From positions 1-64,000 of the forward strand of contig NZ_JAAOTJ010000015.1 of assembly GCF_011297335.1 (NCBI RefSeq): a DNA stretch of 64,000 nucleotides, in the 5' to 3' direction. Under the pieces are notes generated by a model. The model was not told the DNA's origin. It worked only from the letters and a program-made list of their open reading frames with translations, and ran no database searches. The stretch comes from Catellatospora methionotrophica. Lineage in GTDB: Bacteria > Actinomycetota > Actinomycetes > Mycobacteriales > Micromonosporaceae. Shown piece by piece: positions 9,220 through 18,415 of this stretch (positions are counted from its first letter, which is position 1; each line of letters starts with the position of its first letter). Position numbers and translations under genes: made by a program.

Positions 9220-10698
9220 GTGACATCATCCCCCACCCCGATCGAGGCGGCCTTCGCCCTGTTGCAGCAGGGCCGCCTGGTCGAAGCCGAAGAACTCATG
9301 GCACGCGAGCTCCAGGCGGTCACGGCCGAGCACGGGCACGGCAGTCCCGCCTGGGCCTCGGCCCAGTGCGACCTGGGCAACGTGCTGCTGAACGCCGACC
9401 AGCTGAACCGTGCGATCGAGTGCTACCGCAACGCGACCACCGCGTCCTCGGCCGACCCGCAGTTCCGCAGGGACCACCTGACCTACCGGCTGAACCTGGG
9501 CCTTGCCCTGCGGATGGCGGGACGGCTCGACGAAGCCGAGTCCGAACTGCGCCAGGGCGCCCGGGACCGCCTGGCCTTCTACGGCCGGGAGCACCCCGGG
9601 TACGCGTTCGGCCTGGAGTCGCTGGCCGACGTGCTGCTCCAGCGCGGCGACGTGGCGCAGGCGCGGCAGGTCGTCGAGGAGACGGTGGACAACCTGTGGC
9701 GCAACGGCCATCCGCGGGTCGCGTCCGCGCTGGCGCTGCGGGCGGAGGTCATGGCCGTCCACCCTGCCGGGGGTCCGCTGTTCCCGCAGGTCGACCAGCT
9801 GCCCGAACCGATGCTCGAGCAGGTGGCGGAGTCGGTGCTGAACCGGCAGGGCCAAGGCGACCCGGCGGTCTTTCCCACCGTCCTGAAAGCACTGGTCGCG
9901 GTGCTGGAGAGGCGGCTCGGCCCGGACCACCAGGCGACCCTCAACGCGCTGTCCGCGCTCGCCAACAGCGGACGCGACCGCGGCGACCATGCCGGGCGCG
10001 TCGAGGCGATCCAGCGGGTCCTGGCCTCCTACGACCGGCAGGGCATGGCCGAGCAGGCGCTCATGGCGGCCCTCGGACTGGCGATGGCGCAGAGCGAGGT
10101 GGGCGACGAGGACGGGGCGCTGCACACGTACGCGTCGGCGCACACCCGGGCCGAGCGCATCGGCAGTCCGGTGCTGGTGAGCCAGGTGCTGCGCAACTGG
10201 GGGCTCGCCCTGCGCGAGGCCGGGCAGCCGCAGCCGGCGGAGCAGCGGCTGGGTGAGGCGGTGGCGCACGCCCGCCGGGGCTCCGACGGGGAGACGCTCG
10301 GCCGGGCCGGCGTCGCGCTCGGCCTCTTCCTCCAGCACGAGGGGCGGCTGGAGCAGGCGCGGCCGGTGCTGGAGGAGGGACTGTCCGTGCTGGACCCCGT
10401 GCATCCCGACGCGATGATCGGACGCAGCCACCTCGGCGCGGTCCTGGACGGGCGCACCTGCGGGTGTGGTGACATGGGCACGACGATCACGGACGCTTTC
10501 CGCGAGTTCGTCATCGGCAGGCTACCTGCCGACCTGCTCGCCCGCCTGGACGTGGCGGTCGTGGACGACGACTTCAAGATCGATGTCGAGCTGCGGCGCG
10601 AGCCGACGGAGGAGGAGCTTCAACGCCTCAACGCGGTCGTGTCGTCGGCGTACGCCGAGTTCCGCCGCCGCCTGACGAGCCCGCGGCGCACGGGCTGA
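9220..10698 (+). CDS. Tetratricopeptide repeat protein
   Basis: 492 aa, almost entirely helical hairpins of TPR type, for example the stretch QGRLVEAEELMARELQAV near the start and repeated AGRLDEAESELRQ-like units. No enzymatic domain, signal peptide or membrane helix is visible. The last 80 residues (after a CGCGD motif) form a separate acidic segment beginning TTITDAFREFVIG. Proteins like this usually act as scaffolds. The GTG start lies 8 bases after a -10-like TAGACT, which points to leaderless expression. Confidence 0.8.
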   Translation: MTSSPTPIEAAFALLQQGRLVEAEELMARELQAVTAEHGHGSPAWASAQCDLGNVLLNADQLNRAIECYRNATTASSADPQFRRDHLTYRLNLGLALRMAGRLDEAESELRQGARDRLAFYGREHPGYAFGLESLADVLLQRGDVAQARQVVEETVDNLWRNGHPRVASALALRAEVMAVHPAGGPLFPQVDQLPEPMLEQVAESVLNRQGQGDPAVFPTVLKALVAVLERRLGPDHQATLNALSALANSGRDRGDHAGRVEAIQRVLASYDRQGMAEQALMAALGLAMAQSEVGDEDGALHTYASAHTRAERIGSPVLVSQVLRNWGLALREAGQPQPAEQRLGEAVAHARRGSDGETLGRAGVALGLFLQHEGRLEQARPVLEEGLSVLDPVHPDAMIGRSHLGAVLDGRTCGCGDMGTTITDAFREFVIGRLPADLLARLDVAVVDDDFKIDVELRREPTEEELQRLNAVVSSAYAEFRRRLTSPRRTG

Positions 10699-10703
10699 CC
10701 GGA

Positions 10704-10752
10704 CCGCCCCCGTGACCTCAGCGTCGGCACAGACGCGGGGCCGCGGGGGCGG
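10704..10752. terminator. Bidirectional terminator between convergent genes
   Basis: CCGCCCCCG (10704-10712) pairs with 10744-10752 across a GC-rich spacer that contains a smaller inner hairpin. It lies between the stops of the TPR gene and the minus-strand DUF916 gene. Confidence 0.55.
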
Positions 10753-10782
10753 GTCGGGGTGATCGCGGAGTTGCGCGGGCCC

Positions 10783-11853
10783 TCAGCCCTCGGCCTGGTC
10801 CTTGTCGCGCAGGGCCTGCTCGACGGCCTCCTGCACGCGGGCGTCCTCCCGCCGCTCGCGCTGGGCGCGGCCACGGCGCGACAGCACCCGCACCCCGACG
10901 GCGGCCGCGATCAGCACGACGATCAGCAGGAGCAGCGTCCACGGCACGGCCCAGCCGCCCGCCGTCGCCTCGACCGCCGCGAGCGGCGAGGTGGTGCCCG
11001 ACGCGTCGACCAGCAGCGGGGTGAGGGTCACGGTGGCGGTGAGCCGGACCGTCGGCGCGACGCCGTGCACGGGCACGCTCACCTGCCAGCTCTCCCCCGG
11101 CAGGAGCTGCGGCGACGGGGCGGGCTGCGCCGCGTCGGCGCGCAGCCGTCCGAACGGGCCTGCGACGGACACCGCCTGCTGGGCCGAGAGCATGGCGTTG
11201 CCGGTGTTGTGGATCCGGTAGGTGACGGTGGCGTCGCCCTTGCCGAGCGGGTGGGCCGTGCCCGCGTACGCGATGGAGAGGTCCTCGACCGTGAGGCCGG
11301 GCTTGAGCTCGCCGCCGACGCGCAGTTTCACCCGGATGCCGAGCCGCCGGTCGACATTGATGCCCGCCGCGTCGCTGGACTGGGTCAGCGAGCTGACGAT
11401 GCCGCCGACGTAGTCGCCGGGCGTGGCGTTGGCGGGCACGGTGACCTTGAAGGGGACCTGGACGGACGCGCCGGGCTCGAGCACGACACTGCTGCGGTCG
11501 GCGTGCAGCCACGCGCCGACCGCGACCGACTTGCCGTCCTTGGGGAGCAGGTCGAGCTGGCCCGCGCCGGTGGTGAAACCGTCGGCGGCGTACACCGCCA
11601 GATCCAGCGGGGCCGGGCCCCGGTTGGCCACGACCAGGGCGTCGGTGACGGTGCCGCCGGGGTTGACGGAGTAGCTGTAGCTGGACCGGTCGGCACCATA
11701 GGCGTTCGACGCCGTACGGACCGTCCAGGCGACGTCGCCGTCGGCCGCCAGCGCGGGATCGGAGCCCAGGCCGACCATGGCGAGCGCGGCGAGCAGGGTC
11801 AGCGCGGCGGTCAGCAGGCGGGTCAAGCGGCGGCGCGGGGCAGATGCGTGCAT
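10783..11853 (-). CDS. DUF916-type (WxL-interacting) secreted, C-terminally membrane-anchored protein
   Basis: About 356 aa. It has a signal peptide (to about residue 36), two beta-rich extracellular domains with the pattern of DUF916 proteins (VNPGGTVTDALVVANRG, then VEPGASVQVPFKVTVP-like strands), one transmembrane helix near 300-322 (WTLLLLIVVLIAAAVGVRVL) and a charged cytoplasmic tail. DUF916 proteins in Firmicutes sit next to WxL-domain proteins and help anchor them. The next gene upstream ends in a WxL-like domain, which supports that role here. The ATG at 11853 is preferred because an AAGGAC precedes it. Confidence 0.75.
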   Translation of the reverse strand: MHASAPRRRLTRLLTAALTLLAALAMVGLGSDPALAADGDVAWTVRTASNAYGADRSSYSYSVNPGGTVTDALVVANRGPAPLDLAVYAADGFTTGAGQLDLLPKDGKSVAVGAWLHADRSSVVLEPGASVQVPFKVTVPANATPGDYVGGIVSSLTQSSDAAGINVDRRLGIRVKLRVGGELKPGLTVEDLSIAYAGTAHPLGKGDATVTYRIHNTGNAMLSAQQAVSVAGPFGRLRADAAQPAPSPQLLPGESWQVSVPVHGVAPTVRLTATVTLTPLLVDASGTTSPLAAVEATAGGWAVPWTLLLLIVVLIAAAVGVRVLSRRGRAQRERREDARVQEAVEQALRDKDQAEG

Positions 11854-11945
11854 GTCGGGTCCTTGCGCGATATGGAGCGGGTGCGGAACTGGGGGGCGGG
11901 GTGAGCACCGGCCGGCGCTCACCCCGCCCCGGTGGAGCGGATCGG

Positions 11946-13919
11946 TCAGCTGCTCAGCGCAGTGATCGTGAGGGTGGCGCGGTAGCTGCCCTTCGCGACG
12001 CTGTCCGGGATCTGCAGATCCAGGTCAGCACCGATCTTGGCCGAGCCACGGGGGTGACCCTGGTCGGCCCAGCTCAGGCCACGGGAGACCGACAGGCCCT
12101 GCCCCTGGTCCTGGAAGCCGGAGAGCACCTGGGCGTTGGCCTGGGCGCCCGCACCGGCGTCGAGCACGTACGGCGTCCAGCCGAGGTAGGAACCCGAGAA
12201 CGACTTGTCGCCGTCCCGGAAGTCGCCGACGCTGGCCGAGATCGACCACGGTGCGAGCGAGCGGCGGCTGTCCGATACCAGAATCGGGTTGATCTTGCCG
12301 TTGGCCTGGAAGAACGAACCGTTGCGCTCCTGCGCGACGCCCAGGTTCACCAGCCCGTTGTAGCCGTCGATGGTCCAGCCGAACTCGCCCGGAGCCGGGT
12401 TGGGCACGTTGACCTGGATGGACTGGCCGTCACCCTGGTACGGGTGCACGGTCACCTTGTCGACGATCGAGCCGACCGGCTGCGCGGCGGTGGTGTTGTT
12501 GCACCAACTGCCGCCCTCGACCGACGCGTTCGGGGCCGCGCAGGTGCCGCTGCGGAGGTTCTCCAGCACCAGCTTGTCGGCCTTCACCTGCACCTTGACG
12601 TAGCTGCGGACGTGCTCCTGGTTCTGCACGGAGTTGTACCAGTAGCTGCCCGGGTTCAGCGGGTCCGGGCCGTTGCCGCGGATGCCGGTGCCGGTCGCGT
12701 CCGGGGTCTTGATGTCGTAGTACTTCGAGCCCGAGGCCGAGTTCGCCGTCACGTAGATGACGCCGCCGGGGCCGGGGGTCACCTCGGCCGCGCCGGGCTG
12801 CTCCGCCGGGTCGGCCTTCTGGCCGTTCTTGATGGCGTAGCTGCGCGAGTAGCTGTGGTCGTGACCCTGCAGCACCATGTCGATGCCCAGGTTCGAGAAC
12901 GCGGTCGTGAAGTGCTCACGACGGTCCTTGTTGTCGGTGTCGGTGGCGTGGCTGGCCGGGGAGTAGATGGAGTGGTGGTAGACCAGCACCTTCCACTTGG
13001 CCTCCGCGCCGTGCTTGTTGATCACGTCGGTGATGTACGCGACGTGCGCCGAGTCGCCGACGTTGCCGCCGCCCACCGGCACCTTGTAGCTGTTGCTGTT
13101 GATGTCGATGAACAGCACGTCCTTGTAGACGAACCAGTAGTCGCCGCCGGACTTGGTGCCCGCCGGGTTCCCGTTGTCGTAGTAAGGGGCCGTACGGTCC
13201 GTGTTCGGGGTGAAGTGGTGCTGCTCGTAGGACTTGCCGCCCACGTCGTGGTTGCCGATCGTGGCCACCAGGGGGACCTGGCGCAGCTGGTCGGGAGCCA
13301 GGAACGAGGTCCACTGGCCCTCGTCGTTGGCGCTCTCGACGTGGTCGCCGCCGGAGACCAGCAGCTCGGCGTCCGGGTTGGCCGCGGTGGCCACCTTGAG
13401 GGTGTCCTCCCAGCCGGCCTGGTCCTTGAGCCGGTCGCCGGACGAGCCGATCTGCGGGTCGCCGAAGAACAGGAAGTCGTAGTCGCCCTCGAAGTCCTGC
13501 GTCTTGAAGGCGTACGCCGGGGACCAGTTGCCCTCGGCACCGACGCGGTAGGAGTAGGCGACGTTCTCCCGCAGGCTGGTGAGCGTCGCGTGCCGGTTGA
13601 AGCCGGTGGTGGAGGTGTTCGCGGCACCGACGGCGTCGACGGTGACGGCGTCGGCCGGGAACGCGCCGTCGACGATCGCGGCGGTCGGGGCGAGCTGGAC
13701 CTTCTGCGCGGTGTCGGCGGAGGAGTACCAGTTCACGATGCGCTGCGACTGGTCGGCGCCGACGCCGAGGACGATGCCGGTGAGCGTGGCACCGTCCGCG
13801 GCGGCGGCCGGGCTGCCCAGGCCGCTGCCTACGGCGACGGCCACGCCCAGCAGAGCCGCGGTGGCCCCGGCGGCCATGCGGTGCCGCACAAGCCCGGAGG
13901 CCCGTGTCGAGTGGTTCAA
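11946..13919 (-). CDS. Secreted calcineurin-like metallophosphoesterase with C-terminal WxL-like domain
   Basis: About 658 aa. After a signal peptide comes a purple-acid-phosphatase-type N-terminal fibronectin-like domain, then a metallophosphoesterase core with GDPQ, GGDHVE, GNHD, VYHHS and QGHDHSYSR, giving a full set of metal ligands. The last 150 residues contain APWSISASVGDF and end in GSYRATLTITAL, resembling the two signatures of WxL cell-wall-binding domains. The TTG at 13919 is chosen because AAAGGAA lies 7-8 bases upstream and the signal peptide follows directly. It probably hydrolyses phosphate esters or phosphodiesters at the cell surface, attached with the help of the DUF916 protein 90 bp downstream. 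Confidence 0.8.
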   Translation of the reverse strand: MNHSTRASGLVRHRMAAGATAALLGVAVAVGSGLGSPAAAADGATLTGIVLGVGADQSQRIVNWYSSADTAQKVQLAPTAAIVDGAFPADAVTVDAVGAANTSTTGFNRHATLTSLRENVAYSYRVGAEGNWSPAYAFKTQDFEGDYDFLFFGDPQIGSSGDRLKDQAGWEDTLKVATAANPDAELLVSGGDHVESANDEGQWTSFLAPDQLRQVPLVATIGNHDVGGKSYEQHHFTPNTDRTAPYYDNGNPAGTKSGGDYWFVYKDVLFIDINSNSYKVPVGGGNVGDSAHVAYITDVINKHGAEAKWKVLVYHHSIYSPASHATDTDNKDRREHFTTAFSNLGIDMVLQGHDHSYSRSYAIKNGQKADPAEQPGAAEVTPGPGGVIYVTANSASGSKYYDIKTPDATGTGIRGNGPDPLNPGSYWYNSVQNQEHVRSYVKVQVKADKLVLENLRSGTCAAPNASVEGGSWCNNTTAAQPVGSIVDKVTVHPYQGDGQSIQVNVPNPAPGEFGWTIDGYNGLVNLGVAQERNGSFFQANGKINPILVSDSRRSLAPWSISASVGDFRDGDKSFSGSYLGWTPYVLDAGAGAQANAQVLSGFQDQGQGLSVSRGLSWADQGHPRGSAKIGADLDLQIPDSVAKGSYRATLTITALSS

Positions 13920-14059
13920 GGTTCTGTTCCTTTGCTTGTGGGGGCGCGCAGGCGCAACCCCCAACTGGCGGATCGGTCCTTACGCTTGACCCGCCGGATG
14001 AACCGGTGGTGAACCCCGCCGGGCGGCCTGGTAGCCCTTCCCCGAAGGTCACTGCGGTT

Positions 14060-15277
14060 TCAGGACGCGAACACCCGTTGCACGAACCAGACCAGTCCCA
14101 TCACGGACACCCCGGCCGAAACCACGCCCGTGGCCCACAGGCCCGCCCGGGGCGCACGGCGTCGCAGCACGATCAGCAGCGGGAACACCGCCGCGATGAT
14201 CGCGAGCTGGACGACCTCGATGCCGACGTTGAACACCAGCAGCGACCACAGCAGCGTCCACGACCACGCCTCGTCGATGCCCAGCGCGCCCGCGAAACCC
14301 AGCCCGTGCACGAGTCCGAAGCAGAACACCACCGCCAGCCGCAGCCACCCGGAACGGTCCAGGCTGAAATGCCCGTGTCCCGGCGACGCCAGGTCGACGG
14401 CGTGCTCACCCCGGCTGCGGATACGCCACAGGTGCCAGCCGGCCACCACCGCGATCGACAGCGCGATCACCGGCTCCACGATCGACGCGGGCACCGCGAC
14501 CAGGCCGAGCGCGGCGAGCATGAACGTCACCGAGTGCGCGAGGGTGAAGCTCGTGGCCGTGAGCACGATCTCGCGCAGGCGGCGCGACCCGGCGATCAGC
14601 GCCAGCAGGAACAGGATGTGGTCGATGCCGCTGAGCAGATGCTCGGCACCCAGCCGGAAGAACTCCCCGAACCGCTGGTACCAGGTCTGCGCGGTCGAGA
14701 ACGACGGGCTCGCGGCATCGAGCGCGGCGCTGCCCGCGTGGCCGTCCAGGTCGTACGTGACGATGGTCTTGGTGCCCTTGACGAAGCCCTCGCCGTCGGG
14801 GAAGAGACCACTGCGCACCTCGTGGCCACCGGTCCCGTCCGGGCAGGCCCAGTCGAGCAGCAGATTCGCGTACGGCACGCCCTCCTGCTCGCCCATCGTG
14901 AAACCGCCGACACGCGCCGGGGCGCAGGCCGCGCCGCCCGAGGTGACCGACAGACGCGCGGCGACGTACCCGACGACCGGCTCCGCGTGGGCGTCGAGCG
15001 CCGCGGCCTGTGCCGCCGCGTCACCGTCCTCGAACGCGGCGGTGCCCTCCCGGAACAGGGCGTCGACGTGCCCGGAGTCGGCGGCGGAGACGACGAGCAG
15101 GTCGTATTCGAGACCCAGCTTCGTCCGGACGTGACCCTGCTCGCCGGCGGTGACGTCGACGTACGCGGTCGAGGAGAAACCGTGGGCTGCTGCCGGGGCG
15201 GATCCCAGCAGGGTGGACGCCGCCGCGGCGATGCCGAGCGCGGCGATGGCGAGGGGGTGGCGCAGGTGCGGTGACAT
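14060..15277 (-). CDS. HupE/UreJ family membrane protein
   Basis: 405 aa with a signal peptide, an extracytoplasmic domain (about 30-200) and six or seven C-terminal transmembrane helices. The helices contain GIDHILFLLALI, FTLAHSVTFML and FGLVHGLGFAGALG, the His-rich motifs of HupE/UreJ proteins, which are thought to move nickel or another metal. No hydrogenase or urease genes are in the window, so the cargo is uncertain. An AAGGAG lies 3 bases before the ATG (15277). It is the first of three minus-strand genes with the WxL phosphoesterase and the DUF916 protein; phosphoesterases often need metals, but that link is speculation. Confidence 0.85.
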   Translation of the reverse strand: MSPHLRHPLAIAALGIAAAASTLLGSAPAAAHGFSSTAYVDVTAGEQGHVRTKLGLEYDLLVVSAADSGHVDALFREGTAAFEDGDAAAQAAALDAHAEPVVGYVAARLSVTSGGAACAPARVGGFTMGEQEGVPYANLLLDWACPDGTGGHEVRSGLFPDGEGFVKGTKTIVTYDLDGHAGSAALDAASPSFSTAQTWYQRFGEFFRLGAEHLLSGIDHILFLLALIAGSRRLREIVLTATSFTLAHSVTFMLAALGLVAVPASIVEPVIALSIAVVAGWHLWRIRSRGEHAVDLASPGHGHFSLDRSGWLRLAVVFCFGLVHGLGFAGALGIDEAWSWTLLWSLLVFNVGIEVVQLAIIAAVFPLLIVLRRRAPRAGLWATGVVSAGVSVMGLVWFVQRVFAS

Positions 15278-15449
15278 GGTGCTCCTTACGTGACCCGTGC
15301 ACGCTGCACGGCACGGGTGAACACCAGCCCGACCAGCGGCGAACCGCTGGCGAACAAACGCCCGCGACGGCTTCCGACCGGCTTTCGGCGGCCTCCGCTG
15401 AGGTAGGAATACGGGGTACCGAGCCCCTCACCACTCCTGGACGATCACC

Positions 15450-16121
15450 TTGCGCCCTCCGCTTCGCGCCGTCGCCATCCTGGCCGCGGTCGCCGCACTC
15501 GTCACCGGCTGCGGCTCCGGCGACGACTGGTCCCAGCCGCACGCCAAGCCCACCGCCGTCGGCACCCTGGGCCCGGGGTTCGTCGACCCGACGGCCCGGC
15601 CCGCCCCCGAGGCGACCATCACGCCCCGGCCCGGATCCTGGACCGGCGTCCACCCGTCGGCGGACTACCGCGTCGTGCTGCTGGCCTCGGGCACCGACGC
15701 CCCGACGAAGGCCCTGGTGGCGGCGGTCGAGCAGTGGGCCGACGAGGAGCACGTCGCCCTGCGTACGGTGACCCCCGACGGGCCCCACGACCTCCTGCAC
15801 GCGGTGACCCGGGCCCTGGAGATGTCCCCGGACCTCATCGTCAGCGCGGGCAACGACCTCATCGACCCGCTCGCACTGGTCACCGCCAGCCACCTGTCCC
15901 AGCAGTTCCTGGTGGTCGGCGCGGAACTGGCCGAACCCACCCACAACGTCACCGCTGTCGACTGGTCCGGCGCGTCGTTCCGCGGCGAGGGACTGGGCAT
16001 GTCCTCGACGTACGACGCCGCCTCGTTCACCGCCGAGCGCTGCGCGGCGGCGATCCGGGCGGGGGTCGCGGCCGTGCTCAACGACCTGACCGGCATCGTG
16101 ATCTGGCTCGACCAGCACTGA
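15450..16121 (+). CDS. BMP-family-like lipoprotein, short form
   Basis: Predicted lipoprotein of 223 aa with lipobox ALVTGC (Cys near 21) and a Pro-rich linker up to residue 65. It ends in a fragment of a type-I periplasmic-binding fold: DYRVVLLASGTDAPTKALV, SPDLIVSAGNDLIDPLALV and QQFLVVGAELAE resemble the basic membrane protein (BMP) family. BMP proteins usually reach 330-360 aa, so this covers about one lobe and is probably not a transport receptor by itself. The start is TTG 15450 with only a weak ribosome binding site. No ABC transporter is adjacent. Confidence 0.7.
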   Translation: MRPPLRAVAILAAVAALVTGCGSGDDWSQPHAKPTAVGTLGPGFVDPTARPAPEATITPRPGSWTGVHPSADYRVVLLASGTDAPTKALVAAVEQWADEEHVALRTVTPDGPHDLLHAVTRALEMSPDLIVSAGNDLIDPLALVTASHLSQQFLVVGAELAEPTHNVTAVDWSGASFRGEGLGMSSTYDAASFTAERCAAAIRAGVAAVLNDLTGIVIWLDQH

Positions 16122-16247
16122 CCAGCCCGATTACGGCCCGCATGCCGACCTCGCCGCCACCCAGCCCCCACATGATCGCCGGTTCGACGCTGTGATGTGG
16201 CCGTTTGCGCGACGGTCGGGTTGCCGCGCGATGCGAGGCTGTCAGCT

Positions 16248-17531
16248 ATGACAATGCTCGCCAAGGGTGGCAATGCCGCCGTCCCGACCACCACCGTCCG
16301 CGTCGTCATCGGCTGGCAGCCGGGACCCGGCGTGCCCGACGTGGACTGCACGGCACTGCTGCTCGACGCCACCGGCAAAGTCCGGAGCGACGCCGACATG
16401 GTCTTCTACAACCAGCCCAAACACGCCGGCGGCGCCGTCGTCCACGACGGCAAGCAGCAGGCCAACGGATGGGCGTACGACGCGGTGAGCGTCGACCTGG
16501 GCGCCGTGGAGCCGGGCGTCGACCGGATCGAGGTGGCCGCGTCCGCCGACGGTGGATCGTTCGGCCAGGTCCGAGGGTTCTACTGCGCGGTCTACGACGC
16601 CGTCGGCAACACCGAGCTGCTGCGCTTCACCGACATGCAGGCCGCGTCGGAGACCGCGTTCGTGGTCGGTGAGCTGTACCGGCGGCAGGGCGCCTGGAAG
16701 TTCCGCGCCGTCGGGCAGGGCTGGGACAGCGGACTGGCCGGACTGGCGACCGCCTTCGGCATCTCGGTCGACGAGACGCCCGCGCCGCCGCCCGCACCGG
16801 CCCAGCAGGCCGCGCCGACGGTCCGGCTCACCAAAGGCGAGGAACGGCTTCCCGAAGCCGACCGGCAGCGACTCAACCTGCGCAAACAGCAGGTCCTCGT
16901 ATCACTGGCCAAGCGCGGCGCGGCCGGGGTCCGCGCCAGGGTCATCGTGGTGCTCGACGCCTCCGGGTCCATGCACGGGCTGTACAAGCGCAAAGTGGTC
17001 ATCGAGACGGTGGAGCGGATGGCCGCCGTCGCCGCCCAGCTCGACGACGACGGCACCATGCAGGTGTGGGCCTTCGCGGAACTGGCCCGCCAATTGCCGG
17101 ACCTGGTCATCGCCGACATGCCGGGCTGGCTGCCGGCCAACGTCGCGACCCGCCCGTCGCGGGTGGGCGGCGTCAACAACGAGCCGGTCGTCATCGACCA
17201 GGTCCGCCGCTGGATCGCCGACAACCCGGTCGCCGACCCCACCCTGGTCCTGTTCTTCTCCGACGGCGGCGTGCACCGCAACGCCGAAATCGAGCGCCAG
17301 ATCCGCGACGCCGCCCATCAGCCGATCTTCTGGCAGTTCATCGGCCTGGGACGCAGCAACTACGGCATTCTGGAACGCCTCGACCGGATGGCGGGCCGGG
17401 TCGTGGACAACGTCGGCTTCTTCTCCGTCGACGACATCTCCAAGGTCAGCGACGCCGAGCTGTACGACCGTCTGCTGAACGAGTTTCCGTCCTGGATCCC
17501 CGAGGTCCGCCGCCTGGGCATCCTACGATGA
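16248..17531 (+). CDS. TerD-VWA fusion, tellurium-resistance (TerF-like) protein
   Basis: Cytoplasmic protein of 427 aa. Residues 1-185 form a TerD-type domain (LAKGGNAAVPTTTVRVVIGW, then MVFYNQPKHAGGAVVHDG). About 230-420 form a von Willebrand A domain with an intact metal site, VVLDASGSMHG, and a later FFSDGGVH. Such TerF-like proteins belong to the calcium-binding TerD family found in stress and phage-response islands. Here it stands alone, without the TerB, TerC or other Ter genes. The ATG 16248 fits the TerD start; GCGAGG precedes it. Confidence 0.88.
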   Translation: MTMLAKGGNAAVPTTTVRVVIGWQPGPGVPDVDCTALLLDATGKVRSDADMVFYNQPKHAGGAVVHDGKQQANGWAYDAVSVDLGAVEPGVDRIEVAASADGGSFGQVRGFYCAVYDAVGNTELLRFTDMQAASETAFVVGELYRRQGAWKFRAVGQGWDSGLAGLATAFGISVDETPAPPPAPAQQAAPTVRLTKGEERLPEADRQRLNLRKQQVLVSLAKRGAAGVRARVIVVLDASGSMHGLYKRKVVIETVERMAAVAAQLDDDGTMQVWAFAELARQLPDLVIADMPGWLPANVATRPSRVGGVNNEPVVIDQVRRWIADNPVADPTLVLFFSDGGVHRNAEIERQIRDAAHQPIFWQFIGLGRSNYGILERLDRMAGRVVDNVGFFSVDDISKVSDAELYDRLLNEFPSWIPEVRRLGILR

Positions 17532-17646
17532 CGCGTTGCGGCCACCGATAGTCGGATCACGTCCGGTGCCCAGCCGTAGGCAGGTGAACCACGCCAATGC
17601 GAGCCGGGCACCCACCCCATTTTCATGATCAGAATGAACCGAGCAT

Positions 17647-17865
17647 TCAGTGGCGGGAAGGGGTGGGGCTGATGCGGCAGAATGCGAGATCGGCTCTGGC
17701 CGTCTTGGGTGATCCGTTCCCGGTGAAGGCAGCCGGATCCCGGCAGGCATTGCGCCGCGGACGATAGCCCATGACCTGCGTCCACGTCGGATCACATAAC
17801 CAAGCGAGCTCCTGGCTCAACGAGCCCGTCGTTGCATAGAACTGGTCACGATTCATTCGCTCCAT
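17647..17865 (-). CDS. Doubtful small ORF or gene remnant
   Basis: The 353-bp gap after the TerD-VWA gene holds a 72-codon minus-strand frame beginning MERMNRDQFYATTGS. Its composition is more protein-like than a random high-GC shadow and its third-position GC is lower than the neighbours. A GGAGCGA lies just before the second Met (17856). I recognise no domain. It could be a short gene co-transcribed with the nucleotidyltransferase pair, a decayed remnant, or noncoding. Confidence 0.25.
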   Translation of the reverse strand: MERMNRDQFYATTGSLSQELAWLCDPTWTQVMGYRPRRNACRDPAAFTGNGSPKTARADLAFCRISPTPSRH

Positions 17866-17884
17866 CGGCACGGCACCGCCCATG

Positions 17885-18415
17885 TCACTGGTCGCCGAAG
17901 GCGTCTTCGAGTACCAGGCGAGCCCGTGCCGGCACCTGCTCGTCAGGGAAGACCTCTGCGCACAACGCCAGCGCCTCCTCAACCGTGGTGAGGTTCAGAC
18001 GCTCGATGAGAAAACGGATGTCATCGGCATCCCGCCGCCGCGCGGCGAGCACCTTCATCGCCAGCAGGTGTTCCGGGGAGGCCGCCGACACTCGCAGCCC
18101 TGGATGGTCGAACACGCGCGGTGCGGCAGCGTCACCGCCCGGTGCCACGTAGGCACTGGCCTGCTCATTGAGCCACCAATGGGGCAGCCCGAGTTCATCG
18201 GCGACCGCCCTGGCCTCATCGAGCACCACACCGTGAGGCTGAAATACGGCGTCGATGTCGCGCGTCGACCTCCGGGCGTCGTACGCCAGGGCCATCGCCG
18301 CACCACCGAAGATGTAGAGGTCTGCAACGACACCGCGGCGGGCCAGCCGCTCCCCGAGCCGACGGAACGCATCCTCGATCGCGACCCGGTCGAGCAGCGG
18401 ATCACCGGCACTCAC
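17885..18415 (-). CDS. Nucleotidyltransferase of the AbiEii/DUF6036-like group
   Basis: 176 aa with LYIFGGAAMALAY followed by a spaced RSTRDIDAVF, the G-G...D-x-D signature of a minimal DNA polymerase beta-type nucleotidyltransferase. SPEHLLAMKVLAARRRDADDIRFL matches the C-terminal helices of AbiEii-like proteins. In two-gene modules of this kind the nucleotidyltransferase is the toxin or effector. The GTG start overlaps the TGA of the upstream gene by 4 bases (GTGA at 18412-18415), so translation is coupled. A fragment of open frame extends upstream but overlaps the partner gene and is not needed. Confidence 0.8.
   Translation of the reverse strand: MSAGDPLLDRVAIEDAFRRLGERLARRGVVADLYIFGGAAMALAYDARRSTRDIDAVFQPHGVVLDEARAVADELGLPHWWLNEQASAYVAPGGDAAAPRVFDHPGLRVSAASPEHLLAMKVLAARRRDADDIRFLIERLNLTTVEEALALCAEVFPDEQVPARARLVLEDAFGDQ

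Noticed and set aside
11844-14012. 722-codon plus-strand frame across the WxL phosphoesterase
   Set aside because: Antisense shadow; the minus-strand gene has full metallophosphoesterase motifs and a signal peptide.
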